Of a DNA stretch of 64,000 nucleotides, positions 34,049 through 46,287 are shown in pieces. The notes beneath the pieces are model-generated. The model had not been told where the DNA came from and ran no database searches. It was given only the letters and a program-made list of their open reading frames with translations. Position numbers and translations under genes: made by a program. How positions within the stretch are numbered: position 1 is the stretch's first letter; each line of letters begins with the position of its first letter. The stretch is from NCBI GenBank assembly GCA_016858145.1, contig JAEHOE010000062.1, forward strand, positions 310,001 through 374,000, written 5' to 3'. This DNA is from Edaphochlamys debaryana. Taxonomy: Eukaryota; Chlorophyta; Chlorophyceae; Chlamydomonadales.

Positions 34049-36126
34049 TTAACTCCATACAGATAGCTTACACCTGCGCCTACTTCTCGCTTCCAACCGT
34101 CTACTGCACCTCATGTTCTTCGAGAGGCTTAGGGCCGCCGCCGCCCCCGAGCATCCCCACTCTTGCTGCACCTGCGCCCGCCCGCCGCTGCCCTGGCCCG
34201 CCGCCTTGGCCTCCGCCGCAGCCCCCGGCGCCGCCTCGCCCTCCTCAATGCGCCTGGCAGCGGCGGCGAGCAGACCCTGAGGGGAGGAGGAGGGATAGAG
34301 GAACCAAGGGATGGAAGATAAGGGGCTTGAGCACATGCAGAGACACGGTGCGCACCGGGCCCCATTGTAATTAGCCTAACAGTCTCCCTACATCCCTCCC
34401 TCTCCCCATGCACCCCGCATCCCTCCCTCCTAACCCCCATCCCCCCCACCTGCAGCATTTCCTCCACCTGACCCGCCGCATGGCCCTTGAGCACCTGTCA
34501 GGGGCGGGAGGGGGGAGGGGGGAAAGGATGAGGGAAAGATCCGGAAATCTGGAAGAGAGTACTGCAGCACAGAACGCCACCACTTGACCATCCTACATTC
34601 CCCAACTGTCCCCTTCCCACCTGGTTGATTGGGAAGGGCGGAGCGACCTTTGGCGACACAGCCTTCCGAACGAGGATGGTGGCGGGGCCGCGGGGGGCGC
34701 AGGCGTCGAGGGAGGGAGCAGCAGCGGCGGAGGAGGCGGAGGCGGGTGAGGTGGAGGCAGAGGAAGAGGTGAAGGGCAGAGCAGGGAAGGCGGGGGAGGA
34801 GGCGAAGGGGTTGTGCACGGAGGCGAGGAAGGAAGCGAAGCCGCCTCCGGCGCCGGAGGGGCTGCCGCGGGGGGTGCTGCCGCCACTGCCACTGCTGCCG
34901 CCGCTGAGGCGATCGAGGCTGCCGCTGCTGCCGCTTCGGGGGGTGGAGGCAGCGGAGGCGGTGGAGGCGACGGAGGCGGCGGAGGGTGAGGAAGGCTCTT
35001 GGGGGGAGTTGGAGGGAGAGGGGGAGGGGGCGCGCAGGCCAGGCCCCTTGCCCCCCGGTCCGGTGATGGTCCAGGTCCCCTCGTAGCGCCGGAGGAAGCC
35101 GGGCTCACGGAGGGCGAACGTCACCTGGGGGTAGGTGTGATGGCGGGGAGGGAGGAGTCATGCGGATGCCTCCTAAGTGAAATGCTTCCTCACTTTCCCC
35201 CTCCTCCATGCCCACCCTCACCTCCCTCCTGGCATTACCTCCGCCCCTTCCCTCCCACCCCCCGAAAACCCCCGCCTCACCGTCCCCGCCTCCGCGTCTG
35301 TTGTCATCCACAGCCGGTTCTCGCACACGCCCCCAACCTTCCAGAACTTCCAGCGGGCCCGGTAGTCGAGGCGCCAGCGCCGGCGGGGGCCGTCCTCGGA
35401 GACAAGCTCGGCGTCAGCGGACTGAGGGGGGAAGGTACGTATGGGCAAAGTGGAGAAGTGAGAGAAGGGGAGAGCAGGCGTCAGCATGACACCAAGAGAG
35501 GAAAGGTAGCCGCAAGCAACACTCACCCTACATACAGGCAACAGCCAACACTCATCAGGGCTCTGGCCGCCCCCCTCCCTGCTGCCTCTCCCCCCCCCCC
35601 TCACCTGGATAGCATCGAAGATCTTGTCGTGCCCCCGGGGATCCGCCAGCAGATCCCACAGCAGCCCGGCGGGCGCATCCACCTCGGCAGACAGATCCAC
35701 CAGGGCGGTGGAGCGGTCCTGACAGGGGGGGAGGGGGAGGGAGGGGGAGTGCAGTGAAGAAGGGTCGGAGGGGTGACAAGCGGGTAGCAGGAGCAAGGCC
35801 CACAGCCTCGGCTCCCAGTCACGCCGCGTCACCCTTCCCGGAACGCTGCGGCCCCCCCCTTTTCCCCGCCCTTCCCCGCCCCTCCTGCCCACCTGGAGGC
35901 TGGTCTTGACTTGCTTGCGTGCGAAGGTGAAGGGGTGCTGTGGGCCGGAGGGCTGCTCCGAGCCCTCATCCGCGGGCAGGGGCGCCCAGCTCAGGCCGTC
36001 AGCGCCCGCGGCACTCGCGAGAGCCGACAGCGCGCCGCGACCGCCACCGGAGACCTCCGTCAGCTCAGCAGAGGCCGGCTCGGAAGAAGCGGACGACACG
36101 CCGCGACGGCCCCAGCCGAAAACCAT
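34049..36126 (-). CDS. START/polyketide-cyclase-like (SRPBCC) protein
   Basis: Six exons, 421 aa, phases consistent: 36126-35893, 35718-35605, 35421-35281, 35124-34621, 34494-34450, 34276-34049. The start at 36126 has a strong context (GCCGCCATGG); an in-frame upstream start at 36216 is possible. The core fits the SRPBCC fold of polyketide cyclase/COQ10-like proteins, which bind lipids or other hydrophobic ligands: VDLSAEVDAPAGLLWDLLAD, WRLDYRARWKFWKVGG, VTFALREPGFLRRYEGTWTI, then PATILVRKAVSPKVAPPFPI and a C-terminal helix (GHAAGQVEEMLQ). A Ser/Pro/Gly-rich insert of about 110 residues in exon 4 splits the domain before the last strand. The N-terminus lacks acidic residues at first and may be a targeting peptide. 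COQ10 orthology is not established. Confidence 0.78.
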
Positions 36127-36216
36127 GGCGGCGGTTGCGAAGACGAGTCGACGGCTGCCGCGAGGGCGAGGGAGCTGAGCTACAGCGACGGAGCCGTCAG
36201 CGCAGAGTGGAGTCAC

Positions 36217-37560
36217 TGCGAGGTGCTAGAGGTTGGCTAGCGCAGGTCGTGGAGGTGATACCTCTGTGGCCAACGCTCGGTCCGAGAGCAAGGGATGTCC
36301 GCGACGGGGCTCGTAGTCGCAAGCTGGGGAAGGCGTTGATCGCTGCAAGGCTATGTTCTGAAGTGCAAGGTCAGCTATCGGCTTGTTATACTGTGCACAG
36401 CCGGTTGTCTCTGACAACCGGCTGCAGAGCTCACCGGGCGTCACCGCGGCGGCAAGTGGCGTCATCGCGACCGGCCGCCTTCTGGCGCCTCGCGAGCGAG
36501 CAAGGTGGCGCTGTGGCACCTGCCGAGGCTCCCACTGCTCAAGGGCTCTACACGCGGATGATATCTCTCGTGTCGCGAGCTACAGCCTTCGCGGCTCTGG
36601 CCCCGCTTCCGTCGCGATTCGCTCAGATGGTTTTGAGCGCAGGAGCAATCATCTCTCAGCCCTGGGACGCTACTTGGATGCTACTTGACGGTCGCTATTG
36701 CTCTACAGTTACGGCGTCCAGGCGATCGCGGGGCTCAAAGGAGATGCCCCGATGCCCCGACCAGCATGCCCAGAATTGACTTCATGCGTGCAGTCCTAAA
36801 ACCCTGATCCAAGCTTCCTTACAGCCTCGCATCCTGCGTGGGTCGCCAGCCTGTGTCGCCAATTCGACCAGAGACGGCCTTGACCGTTGCCGGAAGATGC
36901 CGCCATTCGGAACTGCAGCGCATCCCCACATGGCATACCGCTCCGTGTAGTGCTAGATAGCCCTGTTGCTAGTGCACTATATGGAGGCTATGCCCCCCGA
37001 TCCCCACATGGCGTCCATGGTCCGCGTCCAACATGATCCTCGTCGCCCCCATCCGGTCCCCTCCTCAACCCACGTTGACGTCGCCCAGAGGGCTCCCCAC
37101 TTCCTACTCCTGCCGACAGTTAGCCGACAGGGCCCCATGGCCCCCCCCGCTTCCATTCAGCTGCGGCCAATGCCCCCACCCCTGGGCCAGCAGTGGCACA
37201 GGGACCCCATGGCATCTGGCTACCCTTGCTGACAGCCTTCCCGCCCAGCACCGACTAGGCTGCCTTCCCCTTGCTTGCCCCCTGTCCATCTGCCCCCGTA
37301 AGAGCACAGCAGGGACTGCCTCACCCCCATCCCCCATCGCTTCCTGCTTGCCCCCTGTCCGTTTGTCCGCATGAGCACAAAGGGGCCTGCCTAACACCAT
37401 TGTTTCCCGGCTTGCCCCCACCGTCGCCTATCCCCTGCCACGAAACGCCCTGCCCCACCCCCTTCAACCCTACGCCCCCCCGCCCCAGACCACCCTATCC
37501 TCCTCCGCAAACGCCTCGTCGTGCGCAGTTGCTCCCGCGAACCGCAGATGACGTAAGCAC
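36217..37560. other. Intergenic: START promoter and USP 3' region
   Basis: Both flanking genes are on the minus strand. An imperfect direct repeat with unit near 75 nt (cttgccccctgtcc... gcctgcc) occupies about 37265-37420. No gene supported. Confidence 0.55.
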
Positions 37561-39945
37561 TCATTGCTTGGGCGAGCTGACGCGCTGGTAGAACAGCATG
37601 TACGGCTTCTCGGCCAGAACGGCCGATTCCGGTACGACATCCACGACCGCGTCGTTGAACCGCAGCCAGCGCCCGTCCGGCTGCAGAACGTCGGCCGTGT
37701 AGTGGCCACCTGGGGTACGGAGTACGGCACAGGTTGAGATTCCAGAATCCAGAAAACGGGACGTGACGACGCTCTAATCCACGCACACGCCTTACCAAAC
37801 ACACGCGTGTCGGCACGCACCCTTTACACCCCCGCGCGCCCCCTCACCCGCCAGGTTGCGGCCGTGGTGCACCACCGTGGCGATGAGGCGGTATTCGTTG
37901 TTGAAGCGGTCGGGGCAGTCCTCGGCAAGGACCTGGGCCGGGGCGGGGGCGGGGGCGGGGGGGTAACGGAGGAGGTCAGGGTTTCGGCACGCGGCGTGTG
38001 TCGTGGAGCGGGGCCGGGCCAGTCGTCAGCCAGGAGGGCGGCGGCAAGGGGACCGGCACTCGACAGTCGAGACCTGCCGTGGTCTGCATGCGGTGGCGCC
38101 CCTCCCCGCCCGACCCCGGTGCCTGCTGCCAACCCCCCACCCCACCTGCTGCCACCCCCCAACCCCCCCACCCCAACCCCCGTACCTTGAGGTCCAGCCT
38201 GAGGCTGCAGCCGAAGCCCACGCCCTTGTGCAGCTTGGTGTAGCCGCCCCCGCCCGCGGCGCTGCAGGGGCAAGGGCACACACACAAGAGATTTTTTCCG
38301 CTTGCTTACAGTTTCCTCGTTACCTAACACACGAGAGTGTTAGCGAGGAGTCGCTATAAGGAAGAAGGCCGTATTATACACACAGACGTTGATGAGATTA
38401 GAGTACAGACTGCCGTACACTGCCGTACGCACCTGTACGTGAAGCGCTTGAGGTGCAGGGCCAGACACTCGGGCAGGCGGTAGATGCGCACGTCTTTGCG
38501 CGCGGGCAGCATGGCGGGGGCGCCGTCGGGCTTGTACTCTGGGGGGGGGGGGGAAGCGGGGGAGAGGGAGGGGGGTGTCAGAGCGTGCCGTGTGTTTTGC
38601 GGTCGTGCGCCATGTGGGCGCGGGCAGCACGGCTTCTCCGGCCCACCCCACTGACCCTAGGCCCAGGCCCAGCGCCCGGTCTCACCTATTGCCTCGGGGA
38701 TGGTGAAGTGGCGCAGGGCGTCCTCCAGCGAGGCCACCTGGGGGCGGGGGTGGGTGGTGGGTGGCGGTGGGGTGGTAAGCATAGGGTGGCGCCGGGCCAA
38801 GGGCCCGGGGCCTGCTGATGCACAAACCGCCCACCGACCAACCGCCAACCGCCCACCTCTGCGTGCGCGATGTCGAGGTGCAGCATGTTGAACGGCTCCA
38901 CGGTGGCGGAGGGCTTGTAGGTGCCGTGCGAGGGCGCCACGCGGATGGTGGACTTGAGGGCGCCCGCGAAGGCGGCGGAGAGGGCGGAGCGCTGGCCCAG
39001 GTCGTCGGAGGGGGTGCCCACCTGCAGGGGGCGGGGGAAGGGGGGGAAGGAGGGGGGAAGGGGTGTGTTTTGGCGAGCGGGACGGGATAGCGTGTAGCGC
39101 TGGCCCGGGTCGTCGGCGAGGGCGAAGCGCGCAGCCTGGCCCCGCCCTCAAGCCGACCCCGCTTCTTCGTCCACCCCCCAGCCCCACCGTGCGTGTGACG
39201 GTGGCCTTGTTCTTGCGCCCCACTTGGGCCCACGAGTCATCGTCGCCTGGGGGGGGAGGCGTCAGGCAAGGGGCCCATCGACACGGCGAGACATGGTCAG
39301 GGGTGCAAGAGGCTCTGGGCACCAAGCGTGGAAGACACGCGCGCTTGGCCAAGGCTGGAGAACGACAGGGCAGGTCAGGGAGAGCCAGGCGCACCGTTCT
39401 GCGCGCCGCCGTCCGAGCCGGCTCCCGCCGCGTCCGCCCCGCCGCCGACGCCGCCGCCCTGTCCCGGCGGCGCCATGCCGTGCGCCTTACGTAACGCCAG
39501 CACCTCCTCGTGCGCCGCGTTGAGTACGAACTGGAAGAACTCCTGCGCGCGTACGGCATGAGTTCAAAGGGTTAGCTCTTCCCGGACTGCCCCTACCCGT
39601 AGCCCCTGCCTCTGCCCTGTCCCTGCTTTTCCCCCCTAAAGCCTTCTTGCTCCCCCCAACCCGCCCCAACCCGCCTGCGCGTCCTGCTGCTCCTGCTGTT
39701 CCATCCACGCCGAGGACGAGCCGTGTCGGTTCTTGCCGATCACCTGCGTGGCGGTTGGCGGTTGATGCTTGGCGGTTGGAGAAACGTCTGAAGCTGCGTC
39801 AACTGAATGGCGAGCTTCACTGGCCCCCAAACTGGTGCTACCCCCCTGACCCAGCCGCACGCGTGGGCTCGGTCACCAACCCACACCCAATGCCTCGACA
39901 CAGCGTCACCCAGATCCCCTGATCTCACCTGGGCCATGGACGGCT

Positions 39946-39976
<31 letters not shown>

Positions 39977-42900
39977 CGGCGCCGCGGTGGCGATGTGTAT
40001 CCGAGGGTTGAAGGCCGCAACTATGGGGTTGAGCATGGCCGGAACCAGGGGCCTGCCGCCGAGGGCCAGGGTCACGGAGCAGGGAGCGCCGGAGGAGCCG
40101 GCGGCGGCGGACGTGGCGGCGGCCGGGGTGGAGGCGGCGGCGGCGGGCGTGGGCGAGGCGGCGGGCGAGGGGCCCAGGGAGAGGATGGAGATGGTGTGGG
40201 AGGAGCGCTTGCCGCCCTTCTTGCCGCGGCCGACCTACGAGGTGGGGTGGGGGTGGGTTTGGGTAAGGGGGTTGGGATGAGGCAGGGCCGGGAAGCTAGG
40301 GTGTGGTGGGCAGCATCGACATGGGGGGCGGGCGGATTCGGGTAGGTACCTGAGCGCAACGGATGGGCGCAATGCGCGGCAAGTGCAAGTCCCCAAACAC
40401 CACGTAGCCAACCTGTTCCAAGTCCGGCTCGACCGAGCTAAGCACTTCTGCTTTGAGCAACCCACCGAGACAGCCCATCCGTCCTCCTCTGCCGCGCCGA
40501 CGACCTCGGCGCCGCCGACGCCCGGGCCTGCGGCGCCGCCAGCGCCTGCGGCCGCCGCCGCCGGCGCCGCCGTCAGCTCGGAGGCGAACAGGGCGAGGCC
40601 GTGCAGCGTGGGGCTGCGGGACGGCTCCAGCAGGGCGGCGGCGGCGGGCAGGCGGGCGAGCGCAGCGGCGAAGGGGCCGCACGCGAGCAGCGCCTGCGGG
40701 GTGCGGGGGTGAAGAGGGAGGAGGGGCGGAAAGGGCGCGGCACGGGCGTCAGGGCTTGGTACGGCGGCGCTTGGCTGGGGCTTGGCACACAGGCAGAGGA
40801 CGCGGACATGTAACGGGGCCCGGTTCTCGCTGTACTCGTCTTCTATCTACAGGCCAGGCTGTTACGTTCTACGAGCAACCGCACGCGCTCGGGCTAGCTG
40901 CACAGCAACTGTTGACACGCTGACGCGGCCCACGCACCTGCATAGTGGAGTTGATGAAGCACGTGTTGCCCGTGTTGACCAGCCCACGTGACATGAGCCG
41001 TACGGCGGCGGCGCCGCCGCCGCGGCCCGGCAGCGCCGAGTCCGCCGTCACCGGCGCCAGGAGCTCCCGCAGGGCCTCGCTGGCGTCGACGGCGGCGCCA
41101 CCAGCAGGCTCCGACGGCGCCGCCGAGCTGGCGGCGGCGCTGGCGGCGTCGGCGGCAGGGCTGCCGTCGGCGTCGGCGTCGTCGCCCAGGATGCCCCAGC
41201 GGTTGCTGCCCGCCGGGATGGCGGCGGCGCCGTCATCCTCGTCCTTGTCCTCATCCGCCGCCGCCGCCGATGCCGCCGTCGATGACGTCACTGGCGGCGC
41301 CGTCACCGCTTCCAACGGCTTGGCCCCAGCTCCTTTGGGCTCTGACGTCGGCTCCGGGTGCGGCTTGGCCGCGGGCTCGGGAAGCTGAGCAGCCGCGGCG
41401 TCGGCGGCGGCTGTGGCTGTGGCAGTGGGCACGGTGTCGGCAGCGGGCTCGTTGGCGGACTCTGCCGCCGCCGAGTCGGCGGGACCTTGCGCTGGGGCTG
41501 GGGCGTCGACGGCGGCGGCGACAGGCACCCCGGTGGGAAGCGCGACGGGAGCGCCGTCGGCGGCAGCAGCGGCAGGCTCGGAAGGGGATGTCGGCGCCGC
41601 CGCCGGGGCCGCGACGGCGGGGAGGTCAGCGACTGGGACCGCCGTCGGCACCGCCGTCGGCAGGACTTCGCTCTCCGCCGTTGACGCCGGCGGTGTCGCC
41701 ACCGCCGCCGCCACAGGTGCCGGCGCGGCCTCAGGCGGCGGCGCGGCGGCGGCGGCAGCCGGCGCCGGCGGCGCTGGCGTCGCCGCTGCCGCCGCTGCCG
41801 CCAGCCAGCCCGGCGAGACAGGATCCGTCGCGCCTGTCGACGTGCCGTACGCTATCCCGCGGGCGTAGCCCGCGCCCCGCCCGCCGGGGCCCGCGCCCGG
41901 CGGCGGCGGGCCCGTGCGGCCCGCACCGCGGCCGCCGTAGCCAGCCGCGTAGCCGGCTGCATCAGAGCCGGCACGGCCCCGGCCCCGGCCAGCGTCGTAG
42001 CCCCCACGGCCGCCGCGACCCGCTCCCGGGCTCATGCCTCGTCCGGCCTTGGCCGGGGCGTGTTTCTTGGTCTTGACCTCCTGCCAGTCGTCCTCCGGCG
42101 GCTCGTCTGCCTTGCCGTCCTCCGCGACGCCGCTGCTACTGGCGGCGGCGGGAGGAGCAGCGGCAGCGGCAGCCATAGCCTCAGCCTCGGCAGCGGCGGC
42201 AGCCATAGCCTCAGCCTCGGCAGCGGCGGCAGCCCTGGCCTCAGCCTCGGCGGCGGCCCTGGCCTCAGGTAGGGCGGCGGCGGAGACGGCCGCCACCGCC
42301 GCCTCCGTCAGGGGCAACGGCGGTGGCTCGGCGGCAGGAGCTGCCGGCGGCGCCGCCGGGGGCTCGGCGTGGGCTGAGGCTGGCGGATGCGCCGCCACGG
42401 CGCCGGCCGTCGAGGGCTTGCGGGGCTGGGGCTGGGCCTGGGCCTGGGCCTGGGCCTGGGCCTGGGCCTGGGCCTGGGCCTGGGCCTGGGCCTGAGCCTG
42501 AGCCTGGGCCTGGCCACGGCCTCGGCCAGCGCCTGCGGCCGTCTGACCATGGGCACGCGGGTTTGCATGGGGGTGGGCGTGCTTGTGGTGCACCTCGTGC
42601 CATGCATCATCATCCTCATCCTCCGCCGCCGTTACGACCGCCGCCGGCTGCGTCATCACGGCCGACGTGGCGGTTGGTGCCGCCGCCGCCGCCACTGCAA
42701 GGAACCCCGGCGCATGCAGAACATGCGTGCCGTGCGTGCTAGCCGCGTTAACGTGCAAAGCTGCGGGAGCGGGCGCCGGCGCCGCAGGCTGCGCTGCCGC
42801 CGCCGGGGCCGAGGCTGCCGGCGCCGCCGCGGGCTCCGGGTGCGTGCTTGCGGCAACGGCCACTGCAGCGGAAACGGTTGCAGGTGCCGCCGGCTGTGCC

Positions 42901-45900
42901 GCCGCGGCCGCGGCTGGGGCCGAAGCTGGCGGCGCCGCCGCGGGCTCCGGCGGCGGCGCGTGGGCCGGCGGCGCTGCGATCGCCGCCGCCGCCGATGCTG
43001 GCGCGGGGGAGTGCGCGGGGGAGGCAGTGGGGAAGCCCGCAAACAAACTGGGTGGCGGCGCGGCGGATCCGTGCGTGGCGTGCGCGCTGTGGCCGCGGCC
43101 GGCGGCGTGACGAGCACCAGCATGCGCGCCGGCGGCGCCGCCGCCACGGCCGCCCGGGACGCCGCGGCCGCCGCGGCCCGGCTGAATGTGCGTCGGCGGC
43201 GCGGCGACGGTTCGCGTGTGCGGGGGCCGTTGGACGGGGGCGGCGCTGGCAGCTGAAAGCCTGGCCTTCTCGACCCATGACAGCGGCGCCGCCGGCTCCG
43301 CCGGCGTGGGGCTCGCCGCCTCCGCCTCCGCCGCCGGCTGCTCGCCGGCGCTGCCGCCAGCGTCCGCTGCCGCTAGCGTTGCCGCCGCCTCGTCCGCAGC
43401 CGCCGGCGCCGGGGCCTCAGCGGTAGTATCGGCGGTAGCTGGCGCCGCCGGCGGCGCTGCAACCACAGCGCCTTGCGGTGAAACAGCGGGCGCTGACTCG
43501 GTTGCAGTAGGGGCGCTGGCAGCGAATCCGGGTGGCGGTCCCGCTGGCGCCGCGGGCGCATGGCTGGCCGACGTCGCCGGCGGTACGGCGGCGGCGGCGG
43601 CAGCTGGAGCAAGAACAGGGGCCTCCAGCTTGGCGGCGGCAGCCTCCGCCGCTGCCGTTGTCGGCGGCGTCGCTGCGGGTGCAACCACCGCAGGGGCCGC
43701 CGCCGCCGGCCCTGCTGCCACCGCCGCCGCCGCTGGCTCGCCCTGCTTCCCCGCCACTGCGGACCAACTGCCTGGCGCTGGGGCCGCCGGCGCTGGAGCC
43801 GCCGCCGCCGCCGCTGCAGATGCCGCACGCGGGGACGACGCCGGCGGATGAGCCGCTGCCGTAGCCGCGGCGGCCGGTCGCGGGCTGTGGGGGGGTGCCG
43901 CCGCTACCGGCGCGGGCGCGCCGCCCTCTGAACCCGTGCGCGAACGCACCCTGAGGCGAACGGGAGGGCAGGAAACATGTGTGCGTTAATACTGGCAGCC
44001 AGCAAACGCCTCCCTCCATACACAAATCATTGTTGCAACTATGGCGGCCTTCGGTCCTGGTCCTTACAACCACACAGGGCCCCACTCACTGTTGCGGATG
44101 AGCCACGCCTCCGGACGGTGGCGCCCCGCCATGGCTGCCCGAAGAGGCCCGCACCGGGCCCGGACCAGGCCCACGTTCCGCCGCCGCCTTGGCGGCCGCC
44201 GCCCGCCCCGCCCACGTCATCGCGCCGCCAGTGGAACCGGCGTTGCCAGGGGCACTGGCCGCGGGGTTCGGGGATGCCGGCGCGGCGGCGGGCGCCGCCG
44301 ATTTTGACGTCGACGCCGCGGGCCCAGCTGCCATACCTGCCGTAGCCGCCCCCGGGCCTGAGGCGGACGAGCTGCCGCCGACGCTGTGTGACGGCGACAG
44401 GGACGTCTGGTGTGGCGGCGCGGCGGCGGCGCTAGCAGCGCTCGCGCTGGGCGCCTCCATCGGCGAGAGCGGTTGGGAGCCCACGTGCGGTTGCTGCAGG
44501 TGGTTGGGGTGGTTGGGGTGGTTGCCGATCGGGCTGGTCCCGTGGGAGCCCATGGCGTTTGGCCGAGGGTGCGAGAACCCCGGCGGCGGCGCTCCCGGCT
44601 GCCGGAGCTGCCCCGGGGCCGTCTGCACGGGTGCGGGCCGTTGCTGGACGCGCGGCGGCAGCGCGGCAGCGGCGGCCGCCGTCACGGCGGCGGCGCTAGC
44701 TGGCGGCGGCGCGCCGGGCCCTGCCGCCGCCACAGCCGCCGCTGGCGGCGCGTGCGGCACGGCGGGGGTAGCAGGCGCAGCGGCAGCCGCGGGTGCAGCG
44801 GAGGCAGGAGCAGCGGAGGCAGGTACAGCGGTGGTAGCGCCGCCGGCACTACCTTTCCGGGGAGCGTGAGCCGCCGGGGCCGCGGCGGGGGCGCCAACAA
44901 AGAGCGTCGTAGCAGGGGCGTCACGACGCCAGGCGCTGCCCGCCGCCGCCGCCGCGCTGCCCGCCTGCTTTCCCTCGCCCCCGGACACGGCAGCTGCGGC
45001 ATCGCCCGCCGGCGCCGCGGCCGCATGCGCCGAGCTGCCACCCGTTTCCCCCGGGTGAGGCTGGGCGGGGGCGGAGGCTGGGATGTGGGTCGGGGCGGCC
45101 TCGGGGGCCGCCGGCGAGGGTCCTGAAGCGGAAGGCACCGCGTGAGCCGTCGTCGCTGCCTCTGAAGGGGCGGTCGACGGCCCAGCGGCTGGCGCCGGGC
45201 TGGCTTCCGTGGCCGGTGCCGCCGCGGCTTGCGGCTGGGGCTCAGCAGGAGCTGACGGCGCCGCGACGGCGGGCGCAGCGGGAGCAGAAGCCCCCGGGGC
45301 CTCCGCCTGCTCCGCTGCCGCTGGCGCCGCTGCCTCGGGCCCCGCATGCGGAGGGTGCGCGGCCGCTGCCTCGCCTACGGCCGCCGGAGCCTGCGGCGGC
45401 TGAGCCGGCACGCTAGCGATGGCGGAGGAGGAGGGCTGCTGGCGGGGCCGTCCCAGGCTGTTCATGCCCGATGCGGCACCGGAGGGGTCCGTCGGCCCTG
45501 ACACGCCGCCCAGGGGCGGAGGTTGGGGCACGTGCGGGCCCCGAGCACCCGAGGCCTTTCGGGCGGCGTTGCCGGGCCCCTGGCCGCCTCCTCCCCGCTG
45601 TTGCCCGCCGCCGGGGGCACCGGCAGCTCCGCCGCCGCCGCCACCGCCGGCCCACGCACCGCCGGGCTGACGACCCCCGCCCTGGTAGCCGTGAGCCCCG
45701 CCTCGCCCGCCACCGCCACCGCCGCCCGGGCCTGCGTTGGGGTAGCCCCCGTACTGCATCCCTCCCACAGCGGCTTGTTGCGGATAGTAGCCCACGTGTT
45801 GACCGAAGGGCCGGGGAGGGGGCGGCGCCATCCCTCGCGGCGGGCCTGGATGGAAGTGTGCCCCGGGCCCGCCAGCCCAGTAATCCCCAGGTCGGCCGGG

Positions 45901-45934
45901 CACCTGCTGTTGCATTTCGTGCCCGTACGCGTAC

Positions 45935-45967
<33 letters not shown>

Positions 45968-46287
45968 GGGTCCATTAGCTGTCCGGGGTGCATCTGCAAA
46001 TGCGCGACCGGCATAACTTGGCCGGCCATCTGCTGCTGGTACATCTCAGCATGTGGTGAGTAGTAGTCCACGCGAGGCTGGTGCCCGTAGCCCTGGGCCT
46101 GGCCCCGGAACCCGCCGCGCTCGCCATGATACTGGCCCTGCTGCCGCTCGCCGGACAGATTTTGCGACCCATAATAGCCTCCATTGCCCCCACGACCACC
46201 AGATCGGCCTCCTCCTCTGCCGCCCTCGCGGTTGCGATGCCGGTGGTCCCCCTGCGTCGTCTGCCAGCCATCACCTCCAGTGTCCAT
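37561..46287 (-). CDS. USP10-type ubiquitin-specific protease, very long N-terminus
   Basis: About 2250 aa. Exons: 46287-44090, 43950-40938, 40693-40350, 40234-39929, 39743-39675, 39542-39395, 39246-39188, 39021-38857, 38737-38686, 38538-38433, 38261-38186, 37932-37848, 37709-37561. The enzyme removes ubiquitin. The Cys box is GLVNTGNTCFINSTMQ (Cys about 1730); then come QQDAQEFFQFVLNAAHEE, CLALHLKRFTY, the His box GGHYTADV, and RFNDAVV with the third catalytic position. A WAQVGRKNKATVTR segment before the palm is typical of USP10/Ubp3. The first 1700 residues are Ala/Pro/Gly-rich, start with an RG-rich stretch, and contain (AQ)n. Exon 5 ends in a GC donor. Exon 3 is 344 nt and changes frame inside (start ALLACGPFAAAL, end VEPDLEQVGYVVFGD), so a short intron is missed or an indel exists. 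Head to head with the lipase gene. Confidence 0.9.
42425..42514 (-). repeat. GGCCTG hexamer tandem repeat encoding (AQ)n
   Basis: About fourteen near-perfect 6-nt units within USP exon 2, translated on the minus strand as alternating Ala-Gln. Length variation between strains would stay in frame. Confidence 0.9.
45938..45967 (-). repeat. GCT/GCA trinucleotide run encoding poly-Ala
   Basis: About ten CAG units on the plus strand, read on the minus strand as GCT Ala codons in USP exon 1, just before YAYGHEMQQQ. Confidence 0.85.

Noticed and set aside
41270..43931. Long Arg/Pro/Ala-rich open frames antisense to USP exon 2
   Set aside because: GC-rich third positions on the coding strand remove stops from the other frames; no motifs or splice signals.
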